Shown here: one piece after another, positions 43,623 through 55,179 of the stretch | Position numbering within the stretch: position 1 is the stretch's first letter | Layout of the letters: every line of letters begins with the position of its first letter | Assembly (NCBI GenBank): GCA_036785325.1 | Contig: JAXIVH010000014.1 | Coordinates: 2,856,354-2,920,353, forward strand | DNA: 64,000 nucleotides | Direction: 5' to 3' | Origin: Urophycis tenuis | Lineage: Eukaryota > Chordata > Actinopteri > Gadiformes > Phycidae | Program-made: the position numbers and the translations under genes | Notes under the pieces: model-generated | Seen by the model: the letters and a program-made list of their open reading frames with translations, nothing else | What the model was told of the DNA's origin: nothing | The model's database searches: none

Positions 43623-46598
43623 TTAGGCCAGAAGATTCTGGCAGAGCTTGGCGGGTAGATCGGCGGAGCTCTCTGTGCCACAGCTGGCAGCAACACAGGC
43701 CAGGCCGGCCTCCTCTACGGGCGCGGGCATGCCCTGCGTGTTGATCTGCTGCATGCACTTCCTGAGGGAACACATCAAAAAAATAATAATAAAAATTAAA
43801 AAAAGGACAAACTTTAAATGATGCCCGGGGTGCGATCTCCCGCGGACGATAGATACAACAGGAAGTGCGCGGCAGGCTTGCGAATATCAAAGTGCAGAGA
43901 TCGGATCCACCCACCAGGCAGGGCGAGACATGACGTAGTGGATGTCGGGCGTCGCAAAGCCGTTGAAGTTGGAGGAGGCGGCCACCGTGTAGGCCCCCAT
44001 GTTTTCAAACAGCAGCCAGTCCCCCACCTGCAGGTCGGGCAGGCTGCAGTACTCCGCGATGCGGTCCAGGCCGTCGCAGGTTGGTCCCCAGATGCTGCAG
44101 GTGTACATGGCCTCGTCTGGCTTTGGCTTCTGCTCCACACCAGACGCAAGCAGTGGATTAGCACAACGGTTGGACGGAAAATTGACAAAAACGATGATTG
44201 CGGCGGTTCGGGCTGCAACTTGCCGTGTGCAAAATGGGGAGGCATTCGGCGTGGTCGAAGAGGATACAGTTGAAAGAGCCGTACACGCCGTCGTTGACGT
44301 AGTACATCATAGTCTTCTCGTTGCTCTCGTCATCCTCTTCTTCTTCTGGGGGGGGGGGGAGGAAAAAGGAAATTGGCGTGTTACTGCCAACAACTCAAAA
44401 GGACAGGAGCGTACTGTTTCGTAAAGCGCCCCTTTGCGGCACCGTTACCATTTGAGGAAGACTGCTCCTTTGTGATGACCTTCTTGGCGATGATGTTGAC
44501 CGCCAGCATGTACGCGGACGCGACATAGTAGCGGCCCGGCTCGGCAATGACCCGGACGCCGCCGTCGGCGGGGAAGTACTTGTCCAGGGCTGGGTTTATT
44601 ACTGCCGTGATCTGTTGGGAGGGGGGGGGGGGGGGGGAAGAATATGTAATCAGAACACCCTACATACTCAAACTAAGTATAGTAACTAAGGCAAGTATGG
44701 ATATCGGAACATGGCCCAGGACAGTGACTGAACAACAACTGAACAAAAACAACAACTCACCTCCTCAAATTTGAGTTTGACATCCTCCGAGCCAGGGAAC
44801 CCACCACCTATGTCCAGCAGGCTCATCTTGTAGCCAAACTCCTCCTGCAGACGGCGGCAAGAGAGGCAGCGGGTGAGACTGAGATGCATTGCAACGTACC
44901 CAGAGGCCCCGGTCTGCAGAAGAGCGCCGGCGGCGCTTCACTCACAGCCATGTCGAACACGCAGCGGGCGTCGGAGATGGCCTGGGTGTAGGTGCCGGGG
45001 TCCCGGCACATGCTGCCGACGTGGAAGCTGACGCCGATGACGTCCAGGCTGAGCTCCCTGGCTCGCCGCAGCAGAGCCCGGCAGCCCTTGAGGGTGGCCC
45101 CAAACTTCACGCTCAGAGGACACACAGAGTTTGAGTCGTCCGTGGCGATGCGAAGCACCAGCCTGGAATTGGGGGGTTGGGGAAACAACTTTTAACAACT
45201 CGCGCAAATTAAGACGAGAGAAATGCGACACCCGCTGGCAGCCATCAGAGAGGAGGCTGCCAAAACTCCCTATTCCTGACAATGACTCCCACCCGCTCTA
45301 CAGACACAGTCTGAACTGAAATGGCCGATCTGCAACAGACTTTTGGCAGTAAGGAGTTCCACAGAGCACCACAGGAATTTAGAGTCACCGACTTTACTTT
45401 TTGACAAACTTTTTTACATTTTTGGTTTATACACAAGCATGTTTGATTATTATATTATACATGTATTACATTGGTAGTTGCGTTTATCCTCTGATCATTT
45501 ACTGATTAAAAATTTCCACCGAAAATAAATAAAGTAATCTGTATCGGTATTTGTACATTAATGTGATGATGTGTGGTGCTGCCTTGACTCCATGACTCGA
45601 TGACTCACTTTGCGTTTTCATGACAGCGAGCCACCTTCAGGAGCTCCACTTCACTATCAAAGGTCATCTTCTGGACACCGCGGGCAGAGGCATATTTGAT
45701 CTGAGACGCCTGCTTGCAAGGGTTGGCGTAGATGATTCTACTCGGTGCCACACCCAAAGACTCAATGAGTTGAATCTCCGCCTAAAGTGGAGGTACCAAA
45801 CAAATAAGATTTTCATACTACATTATTCACTGGTGTGAATAAAAAAAAAGATATACTGTATATATTTTCATTCAGACATTATTAAGAACTTTGTTATTCT
45901 TGATATGAAAAACAGGGCCGTTTCAATCCCGTTGTTTATGGGCTCAGGTTAAATGGTTATTGGTAAAAACAAATAAGAATATGATCAGACCCATTTGATC
46001 TTGGTCAGCTCTAATACTTAATAATAATAATCTTAAAAAAAAAAAAAAAACCTCCATTAATTTCAAATTAAATTCAGGTGCACATAGAAAACGTACTTAA
46101 ATTCAAAAGATACATTTTTAAATAAACACCTTGCTGGCGCAGTCAAAGCCGCACCCCAGCGACGCCAGGGTGCGCACCACCGACAGGCTGTTGTTGCATT
46201 TGACGGCGTAGAACGGAGAGACCCGTGGCAGAGCCCTCGCCCAGCGCAGGTGCTTTTTCACCAAGTCACCCAAGTCACACACGTAGAAAGCATCCCGGTC
46301 ATCCTGCAGACGGTTTAGAAGTGTTAAACATATGCTACCTTTCGATTAGGTGAACACGAACATCGATCCATGTATATTTAATATAAAAAGGCATCGTTTA
46401 TTTCAACTCGATCCGGTTTATTTATTTTTTTATACTAATCACACCACAGTGGGTGCAAGGGCTTTCTTCTTAACAATACAGAAAAAAAGAGCTTACACCC
46501 GTGGACGACTCGTTGATCGTGCGGTTAACGGTGTCTTGGGCGGTAAAGCCTTCCTCCAATAAGGACAGGTTAAACTCGACGGGACTGAGAGTTTCCAT
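43623..46598 (-). CDS. odc1: Ornithine decarboxylase (complete)
   Basis: PLP-dependent enzyme converting ornithine to putrescine, the entry step of polyamine synthesis in the cytosol. Coding exons: 46598-46497, 46303-46130, 45781-45609, 45162-44946, 44844-44761, 44611-44449, 44345-44224, 44129-43915, 43761-43623, in phase, 462 aa (human 461). Catalytic features are present: Lys69 in FYAVKCN (PLP Schiff base), SFHVGS, the phosphate-binding GGGFPGS, AEPGRYYVAS, and the catalytic Cys in WGPTCDG (residue 363). The kept lysine and cysteine argue for active ODC rather than antizyme inhibitor. Exon 8 ends in a GC donor (GCAAGT at 44223-44218). The C-terminus after PAWKCMQQ is divergent and ends CQNLLA, unlike the ...INV end of mammalian ODC that supports rapid turnover. 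A leader of two non-coding exons and a TATA promoter lie upstream. nol10 farther upstream matches the human arrangement. Confidence 0.96.
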
Positions 46599-46634
46599 CG
46601 TCACAGAAGGAAAAAAAGGAGTCACAAAAAACAC

Positions 46635-47975
46635 CCTGGAAGAGAGTAAGAAGACATGCATGGTCACGAACGCAGAATTTAGTGCGGCTTTCAGAACACT
46701 GAGATATATAACATTAACGTAACGCATCCATGTGCGGGCAAATGGCAGCGTTCCGATATATTTTTGACGAAATAAACAAGGCTAGAGCAACTTACTTGAT
46801 ACGAAGGAGATGGGGTCTGCTGAGGCTGTGGTCAGGTTAAGGGGAGCCAGGGAGGCTCGCCGGTGAAGTTGAATCCTTTCAGATAAGACTCGAGGCCAGG
46901 GCCTGCAGAGTAGCCAGTGTGTGCTTTCCTGAAGTGGTTTATCTATAAAGATTAACAGGAGGATTGGTACTTAGACCATCACGCTCGCAATAATCACAAC
47001 AACAAAAAGCCACACATGGCTATGAAAAAGAATTCGATTCAGCGACTTGCTGGTGGGACGTTTATACGGGCGACGTGTTTTAGAAGCAGTCATCTTCATC
47101 TTCTGATGGGGACATACATTTATATCCGTTATAAAGTGGAATATAGTCTTGACATTGAAAAGTACTACAGGTGAGTGGATAATAATTACCCATAACTGCC
47201 TGAACTACCGGTAAAATCGGTATTGCGAAATTCGCCATTTCATTGAAGAAGGAACCCAGAGGGGAAGCTGCGTAGCCGCGCAACCCCCAACCCCATAAAG
47301 CTCCTCCACCAATAGAACCACAGCATGGCTCCACGCGGTAAGAGTGACATCTCAAGGGGCCAACCAATGCCTCGCTCTACTGACGTAATGGTTGCCGGTT
47401 TCGAACAGGGAAACGTCCACCATCCATGTGGTGAAGCATTAATGAAGCATGCCAACCCAACGTTGAATAAAAGCCAACACGTCGATGAGGAATATTAGAC
47501 CGCGTATCTGGAATCTTTCAACTTTGGTTGCAATTAGTGTTTGGCTCAGTAAATGAATGAACACATGAGATCGGGACGTGCTATAAAACAATGGTCGACC
47601 GACCAAAGCCACGTCGTATTCAGTGAAGAAGCTAGTTACCCAACAACCGGCATCTATATATTTAACCAAAATGCCCAATTTATTCACGAAACTATGCTTT
47701 ACATTCGCACGGAAAGGCACACAAAAGTTCTCACCAGCGAAATTTAACAATTCCCAAAGTGAGTGAAACATACTGTTTGTTAGCTGGTAAAAAAAAAAAA
47801 AAAAAAAAAACTTTGAAAGTAGTTATGAGAAACAGAAACTGAGTTCATTCATTCGGCGTTCCTACCTTAAAAAGCATTTACAAAGAGTGTGTCCATGAGA
47901 CCAGAATTCTGGGATGAAATGATAACGTGCAGCAGCTCCGTTAGCTTCTTCTCCCTTCGCAGACTGAGCTGAAAC
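46635..47975 (-). other. odc1: odc 5' leader: non-coding exons and introns
   Basis: Leader exon 1 runs from a TSS near 47975 to 47866 (donor GTAGG). Leader exon 2 is 46902-46796 (acceptor CTGCAG, donor GTAAGT). The coding exon begins at 46635, 37 nt before the ATG. Inferred from splice sites and the TATA position; no transcript is available. Confidence 0.6.
47867..47896 (-). promoter_or_regulatory. Upstream ORF in odc leader exon 1
   Basis: ATG to TAA encoding MDTLFVNAF, ending one base before the end of leader exon 1. ODC mRNAs of other vertebrates are known to carry a short inhibitory uORF in a structured 5' leader, so a translational role is plausible. Confidence 0.5.
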
Positions 47976-48002
47976 GGTAATGGACGACCGCGCTCGCAGC
48001 TG

Positions 48003-48010
48003 TATTTATA
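48003..48010 (-). promoter_or_regulatory. odc1: TATA box of odc
   Basis: TATAAATA on the minus strand, preceded by GACGTC (half of a CRE-like TGACGTCA site). ODC promoters in vertebrates are TATA-containing and cAMP responsive. Confidence 0.7.
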
Positions 48011-48099
48011 GACGTCGCGTTTCCAAGGCAACACGAAGACTAGCTGAAACCGGCCTCCCGTCGACGTCTGAACCGGTTTGGTCTTGTCGTCCAGTACAC

Positions 48100-48900
48100 A
48101 TGGTGGTCGTCCCCGGCCCACCGAGGACGGGACAAGAATGGTGGCGGTACACTAAGTTATTACCATTTAGCGAGAATAGTACGTTCCTGTGCTCAAATAA
48201 AAAACAACAAATTATTGTTTTTATATATTTGTATGTATTCTGTATTCTTTTTTTTATTGCTATTACTTTTCTTTTTAAACATGCATTAGAACTATTATCC
48301 ATTTCAGAGCTTTCTACTTGTTTTTTTTCCGGCAACCATTTTGTAAGACATAGCCCTTTAATGTAAAGAACTTCCTTAACAGTCAAGACGCCCTCCTGTG
48401 TGCAGAGGGGGAGGCCTACTCAATGACTACTTCTAACCGAAACTGCCAAGAGTGACAATGTTCGGTACCAATGCGGTCACACTTAGAACATGACTTCCCT
48501 AAGGCTCCCCAAAGTGCAGATAGGGCCCTGGATGTAAACTCCACATTTTGGGAGTTTTTTTCTTCTTCCAAACCAGTCTGGTCGTTACTCAGCGCTACAT
48601 GTCGTTACCACTGCAAAATGTAACTGACTAGTGGACCGTGAAAGGTATTCTGTGCCACTAGTTCAACATAGTGTGATGAATTACTTACTTGATGCCAACT
48701 GATATTCTGCTTATTCCCACGAACGCCTTCTGTGGGACTAGAATTGTACTTCTTTTAGCCTGTGTTGGGGCAGTTGTGTATGTTTCTAAAGATTGAGATG
48801 AATAAAATAATAATAATAAAGGACTGCAAATCCCTAAGTCATTTATTAATTAGAATGAAGATTTTAAGATTCAAGCTTTTGTCAAGAGGAACCATTGAGT
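48100..48900. other. Spacer between odc promoter and ODC pseudogene
   Basis: AT-rich DNA with no recognised gene or repeat. It includes the upstream promoter region of odc. Confidence 0.4.
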
Positions 48901-48904
48901 GATC

Positions 48905-50270
48905 TTACATGGACAAATAATATAGTCACAAGCCAGGGCGGGACAGGACACAGTGGATTTCTGGCTTTGTAAAGCCGCCAGAGGTTGGAAGAGCCCGCCA
49001 CAGCGTAGTACCCACGTTCTCGAACAGTAGTCCAGACGTGTCCATCCTGACCTCAACAAACCCATAGCAAACACCTACCCAGAGAAACAAGCTGGCGGCG
49101 GCAGAGGTCCGGCAGCAAGAGGAGACAGAGGGATGCGTAAAAGCAGTCTCAACAAGACCAAAGGGGGGGGGGGGGGGGGGTAGAACAGCTGAGAAAACCT
49201 GGGGGCATCATTAACCCATCTGGAGGGAGACGGAAGGAAGCAGCCCTCAGCGTCATCGTCAGATGAGGGGGATGGGATCAGAGGACAGATCAAACCATAA
49301 GGTGGCCGTGAGTGGCTGCCGAGGGGCAGGGCTGAAGGCAGAAGGGGCGCGCCTCAGATGCCAGTTAGAGCTGTCAAGCAGGAAGTGTCGCGGGCCAGAG
49401 ATAACCGTCCACCCCCCCCCCCCCCCCCCCCCCCCCCCCCGCGCGGAAGACTGCCGATTTCTACAAGTTGCATTTTATCACAAAGCTATTTGTAATGTCT
49501 ATTCTATGAAATAACTATTAACTCGACTCATTATGTGCAATGCAAGAAGATAGCAAACGGCCTTGCAATTGCAAAGCAGCAATGACTGAGTGTGTTTTCG
49601 TGGCAGCTTATATGTCCTCCGGACGCCATAGGCATGTTTGATCTGCTGCTTGGAAGGGTTAGTGTGAATGCTTGTGCTGCGCTCGACACCCAAAGACTTC
49701 AATATTTGTCTCCACCGGGGGACAAAATAAACAGTGAGGAAGATACTTTTAGCAGATGAATGAAAGGAAACCATGTGACACAGGAAAGGGTCACAAACAA
49801 TCCAGTGGAAATGTAATGAGAAAATGGCTGTGATCAAAAAGGTTTACAATTTACTAAAGCCACAACATACTCGAAAGCTAGAGTCTATCAAACCTTAATG
49901 GTCTTTAGCTTAACATCTGATCAGATCAATCAACATTCATTCATTTTTAAAACTTGAAGGTTCCATCAATGATAATGTCTCAGAGTTCATCAGTAGATGT
50001 ATCAAATGACTGACATGATGTATCATCATTTGCCCAGAAAGTCTATAAAAGGGCCTTTTATCAAATGTATTGTTGATATACTATATTTCGAATAAGGATT
50101 CATGAAATTTATGTCATGTGTAATGTGCTGTAATTGTGAAACTTGGCTTGGCTTTCCAACCTCAAAAAGCATTTACAAAAAGTAAATGAGACCAGTACAT
50201 CAGACCTCTGTGTAACAGTAATGTAATGTTGCCAATCCTCTTTTCGTCTCCTTTCAGACTGAACTGAAAT
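48905..50270 (-). pseudogene. Decayed tandem copy of ornithine decarboxylase
   Basis: Four pieces in gene order match the odc gene next door. (a) 50161-50270 matches leader exon 1 (CAGTCTG..GGAGA, TTTTTGTAAATGCTTTTTGAGGT). (b) About 49605-49718 matches coding exon 4: LKSLGVERST..NPSKQQIKHAYG against odc IESLGVAPSR..NPCKQASQIKYAS. (c) About 49180-49265 resembles exon 8 (SDDDAEGC, WVNDAPRFSQLFY). (d) About 48905-49040 matches exon 9 (LLFENVGTT, GGFTKPEIHCVLSRPG). The other exons are missing, splice sites are mostly gone, frames are broken and the catalytic Lys and Cys regions are absent. Introns are partly kept, so it arose by DNA duplication and not retrotransposition. Confidence 0.8.
49132..49440. 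repeat. Poly-G and poly-C tracts within the ODC pseudogene
   Basis: G-run at about 49165-49180 and a C-run of about 30 at 49412-49440, in the pseudogene introns. Confidence 0.85.
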
Positions 50271-51338
50271 CTCTGAGTGGCACCGTCGGTTGCCGCGATG
50301 TGTTGGTGTTGGTGGGTGTTGTTCTCTTGCACCAAGTACACCAAGTCAAAATTCCTTGTAAGTGCAACCTACTTGACAATAAACTTGTATCTGATGCTGA
50401 TTCTGATTCTGAATAGCACATCAATAACAACATCCAACCGATATCTGCACCTGTTTTGTCTTGCCGTAGTTGGAGAGTGAGGAGAATGAAAACATTCTCC
50501 AGAAAACAGTCATTTTAATTTACAGACATGCATCATGAGTTATTGAGACTACGTTGGCAGCTTCAGTGCTGAAGTCACATTTGTATTTTTGTGTTTGTAT
50601 AATGCATTGATTTCATTACTAATTAATTTCTTAGAATAACATTTCATTACTGATGATAATCTTCAGGTTGGCAAAATGAGAAATATATATTGATTCTCAG
50701 CCACAGATCTCAAACAGTGGCTGGTGATAAGGCTGACGGCTTTGACCAGTCTAAAGTGAATAAACTATAGATCATTTGTCTCCTAAGGCTGCATTTGAGG
50801 AAAGTTTACATTCCAGAAAGAATCAAATAATAATGATTTGACCCATGTGGTCCAGTGACACATCTGGAATTTAAATCCACTGCATAGCTTTAGTTTAAAG
50901 AAGCAGACAGGGAAGTAAAAGTGTCGTTAGGACCAAATATCTGTGGGCTTAACATAACTTCTTTTCCAGGACCTCCAGCCATGACTTCTCACAAAAAACA
51001 GTTTTTCCACTAAAACATTGAAAGCGAAGCTTACCCTTAAACCAATGTTTCCAAGATGTTTGATCATAAAAAAGCAATAGTCAAAGATTCAAGCCAAACA
51101 ATTACAATGAGGATACAGGGCAGACTTGATTCTTTCCAATTGTACATTTTATACGCTTTCCTTATTAAATTACTTTATACCAAACATTGATGTGATTAGT
51201 AGAAAATCCACAAGGTTGCAGTACATTCCTATAGACAGCTGTAACCATAATTGTGCCTATATGGCATTTGTCCACTGCATAGTATATACCACATGGTACA
51301 GTACAGATATAATGTACCGGTATGTATATCTAATGCTG

Positions 51339-51339
<1 letters not shown>

Positions 51340-51408
<69 letters not shown>
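51340..51408. repeat. (TC)n microsatellite
   Basis: About 68 bp of nearly pure CT dinucleotide. Confidence 0.95.
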
Positions 51409-51412
<4 letters not shown>

Positions 51413-51540
51413 TACTTCTATCCTCTTGTAATGTGTTCTACTCACATTGCCTGGAATGTCTGTTCTGCCCCCCCCACGTTTGCAAAGGCCCCACAACAGA
51501 CAAGAATAATGATTGTCATTGTCTGCCCACACCATACACT

Positions 51541-51561
51541 GTGTGTGTGTGCATGTGTGTG

Positions 51562-51637
<76 letters not shown>

Positions 51638-51648
51638 TGTGTGTGTCA
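51541..51648. repeat. (TG)n microsatellite
   Basis: About 108 bp of TG with three interruptions. Confidence 0.95.
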
Positions 51649-51831
51649 TCAAGGCAAAATCTATGTGAGGCTGTGATTGTGACTCTTCTGTGACTGCTGT
51701 GACAAAAGTAACGTCTGCAATCGAAATAACACCACAATTCTAGGATATTTTAAGACAAACTTCTGATCCAGGAGCCACAGAATTTCCTTAAAATAACTAA
51801 CTGACAGCAGAGCATCCTTTATCCAAAATTG

Positions 51832-51844
51832 GATAATAATAATA

Positions 51845-51936
<92 letters not shown>

Positions 51937-51937
51937 C
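51832..51937. repeat. (AAT)n trinucleotide repeat
   Basis: About 35 units of AAT, nearly perfect. Confidence 0.95.
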
Positions 51938-54036
51938 ATAAATCAGTCTTGTATAGCAACAGACATATGATTAAAATACAGGTACTATTTATGTAACTCA
52001 TCGAAATCAAGCCATTTATTCAAAGTAATTTCCATTCGGTGGTAGCTGCAATGAAAGCAGATTGGTGCAACATGTGCCCATTGAACGATATCTCAACTTC
52101 TGGGGGACGCTGTTCTGTTGACAGTTTTCATTAGGGTGAATTGAAGACCCATTTGGCTCAAACAGTGCAACGAAAAGCACCATGTTCAAAGTGGCTGGCC
52201 CCCCTCCACCCACCCAGGCAGGGCCCCCCACATTGGGCCCAGTGGGTCGCGGAACTGCAGGCAAGTTGTTACGACGAATGCTTGCTATTGAAGCATTTTT
52301 CAGACCATGGCACAAAAAAACACAACAATTCGATTCATCGTCGTCATCGTTTATTTGTACAGTGGTAATCTGATTGCTGAGTGTATTATGTACGGATGAC
52401 TAAAGAAATCTGGCAGTGTCACTTCTCTTCAGCAGCACCACCACACGATGTGGGTCAAAGACCTGACAGACATAAGTCGCTGCTCATAAGCCTGTTGCTC
52501 TCAAAGAGCAAAGACTTTGCTACTTTGCTTCGCAGTCAAAGTTGTTGGCCGTTTACGGGACCGCATGTATGTAATTCCCGGTATGTCCATATGGCATTTC
52601 ACCGCCAGACATTCAAACCAGCACCAGCCCTAAGAAGGTACCTGCTGTGATGAGGCTGTTGTCTGATAAGCTTCACAATGCGTTTAAAGTCAAACCCCAT
52701 TAAGAGCTGACCTGAATATCGCCTGACGGGCCTCCAGATGCTTCTGACACGACCGGAAATCTTAAGGTTTCTCCTCTGGGCTGCAAGCCAGCATGAGCAG
52801 ATGGTGCACGTATGCATCCTGTTTGTCTGCTCGTGTGTGTGGGTGGATGTGTGCGTGTGTGTGTGTCTGTGTGTGTGTGTGCTAATTCGCAAGGCGGGCT
52901 TTGCAGTAACCCTTCCTGATTCTTTCTTTCCCGCCTTTTCTCATGTAAGGTATGACCATATGACCTTATGACCTTTTGGCCCAGAGGGGAGGGCCTGTGG
53001 CAGCCCTTACGAGCCTGTGAGTATGCCGATCATTTCATCAGCTGCAATCCTGCAGCTATACAGCAGCTACTGCACCCACAAGCCCCGCCCAGGAGTCTTC
53101 AAAAGCTGACCCCTGATTGGCCACTCAAAAAAGCGACTTGTGTTTGGGCTACTGATGCTTGTTTCTGTGTCTGCGTAGAGAGACCTTGAACTGAGAGGTC
53201 ACATAAGGGTTGGACACAAACGTGACCTGGGGTTAAGTGGGGTTAGACCATTGTGTGACCTAATCCTAAACCTGTTAGCGCACACAATGTGTTTCCCAAT
53301 GTGGTTCATAAAACCCCCAACTTTTTATGTTGGGTTGCATTCATGCCATCAAGTGTACGAAACAAAATTGCTTTCAGTTTACGTTGAAATGCATAAGAAG
53401 GCCTTTTTTCCCCCGCAAACAACCCCTCCCTCGAAAATATAATTGGAGATAAACGGGTTATCTTCTGTCATTTTACATAACCTGATGTACCCTACAAGAC
53501 AGTCAGTCCTGTTATATAAATCCACACTCGTTTCGCTCTGTGAGTGGAGACTCTGCGCTCCTCCCTTGCTGGGTCCTCCTCTCTGAACTCGGCCAAGGAT
53601 TCCCTGAATCCCAGAGGCCCACCGCCAGCAACAGGCAGCTCGTCGCTTCTCCACCTTCTCCCTGGGTTGGCCCCTCGCTCCCAGTTGGCTGGGCCAACGC
53701 TGCTGCAGACAGCGAAAAAAAAACCAACAAAAAAAAAACCCATGTGGTCTTTTATCATTTCTTTTTTTTCCCCTCTTCCCCCTTTTTGGCCCGGGACTGC
53801 CTTTGTGCCGGTCTGCGGTTCCTTCTCTGCGCTAGCTAGCCCCCGGAGCCGCTGACATCAGCGCATTTCACTCACTTTGATCCCCGTTGCGGGTGGAAAA
53901 AAAGAAGAAGAAAAAAAAAGAAAGTCGCTCCTTCTCTTTCCTCGGCGGCTTCTCCCTCCCTGCCTTCTGGCTGACTGACACATCACCGCGGCCCTGTGGC
54001 GTACAGTAGGACCCTGGGGGGAGACGTGTCGGGGGG

Positions 54037-54039
<3 letters not shown>

Positions 54040-54078
<39 letters not shown>
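54040..54078. repeat. (GA)n microsatellite
   Basis: 39 bp of GA following a G-run. Confidence 0.95.
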
Positions 54079-54081
<3 letters not shown>

Positions 54082-55009
54082 CAAGTGGCCGTGAGTGACC
54101 TGTGGACATTTGACTAGGGTAAGACCAAAAAAGTACGAAATTGTAACAACGACAAAGGTCGACACACATTTCATCCCACGCAGACTCGCCGTTCCCAGAC
54201 GTCTCTTAGATGAGGGACGTTTGATGAGATGGTTGGGGCTGTGTTGCGGTCGGTTCGTGGACCTATAAAAGGCCCACAGAGCATATGCACGAATAGGGTC
54301 CCCGGAGGCCTGGTTGGTTCGTGTTTTCCAGTAAGATGTTTGGTCTAAAGTTAGGTTTGCCAATCTGGTGGTCAGGATTCCCACTTAGGACGGCGAAGAT
54401 AACCACTGAAGGTCACCGTGACCGCATGTTATAATCATCACATCTGTCTGTGATAGTTGATTAACTGGTGTAAATGTCGATCAGTCCCTTTGTGCAGCAG
54501 ACCCTCGTGAGGCTTTCCCTTGTGAGTAGATGTTTTCAGGGTAACCAGACCCTCGCCCCCCCCAAAAGATCAGCAGAACTGCTGGTACATAAGATTTGTT
54601 ACAGTTAATGCATGGATTGTTGCACAAGTGACACACTAGTGCACATTCCTCCGTTGGGTGTGCACACTACGCTCTTTGACTTGAGATTTGAGGAATTCAT
54701 TCCAACGCCTTTCATGGAGGATCCACTCCTCCACCCTTTGAACCAAATCCCTCTCGCTCCACCCAAAATGTCCCCATGCCACTCAGCACCCCACACCCCC
54801 CCCCGGTTACGGGACGACCTCTGACCCGCGCTTGACGTCACGTGGGTGCATTCAGTCCGGAGGGGATCCATCTCCCCGCCTTTCTGTCTGACCCACTGCA
54901 CCGGTCCGCCCCGACTGCTCCCCGGGCCTGAGGTCTGAGGCGACAGGACTCGGACCCCCGACGCGATCCCCTTGGTGCCGCGATGTGTTACGGAAGGCTC
55001 GAGACACAC

Positions 55010-55095
55010 CGAAAGTAGACACGCACACAGAAGTAGACACAGGAGTAGACACGCACACAGAAGTAGACACAGAAGTAGACACGCACACAGAAAGT
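55010..55095. repeat. Minisatellite with AAGTAGACACG-CACACAG units
   Basis: About six alternating units of AGTAGACACGCACACAGA and AGTAGACACAGA, then an (AG)n tract at 55121-55174. Confidence 0.85.
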
Positions 55096-55119
55096 AACCG
55101 AGATGTGGAATTTAAGAGG

Positions 55120-55120
<1 letters not shown>

Positions 55121-55174
<54 letters not shown>
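55121..55174. repeat. (AG)n microsatellite
   Basis: About 54 bp of GA repeats. Confidence 0.95.

Positions 55175-55179
<5 letters not shown>

Noticed and set aside
43595..43760. Possibility that the ODC-like gene is antizyme inhibitor
   Set aside because: Lys69 and the catalytic cysteine in WGPTCDG are both kept, and the nol10 neighbour fits odc1.
53492..53855. Overlapping open frames on both strands in a GC-rich intergenic part
   Set aside because: Neither strand gives a recognisable protein or splice pattern.
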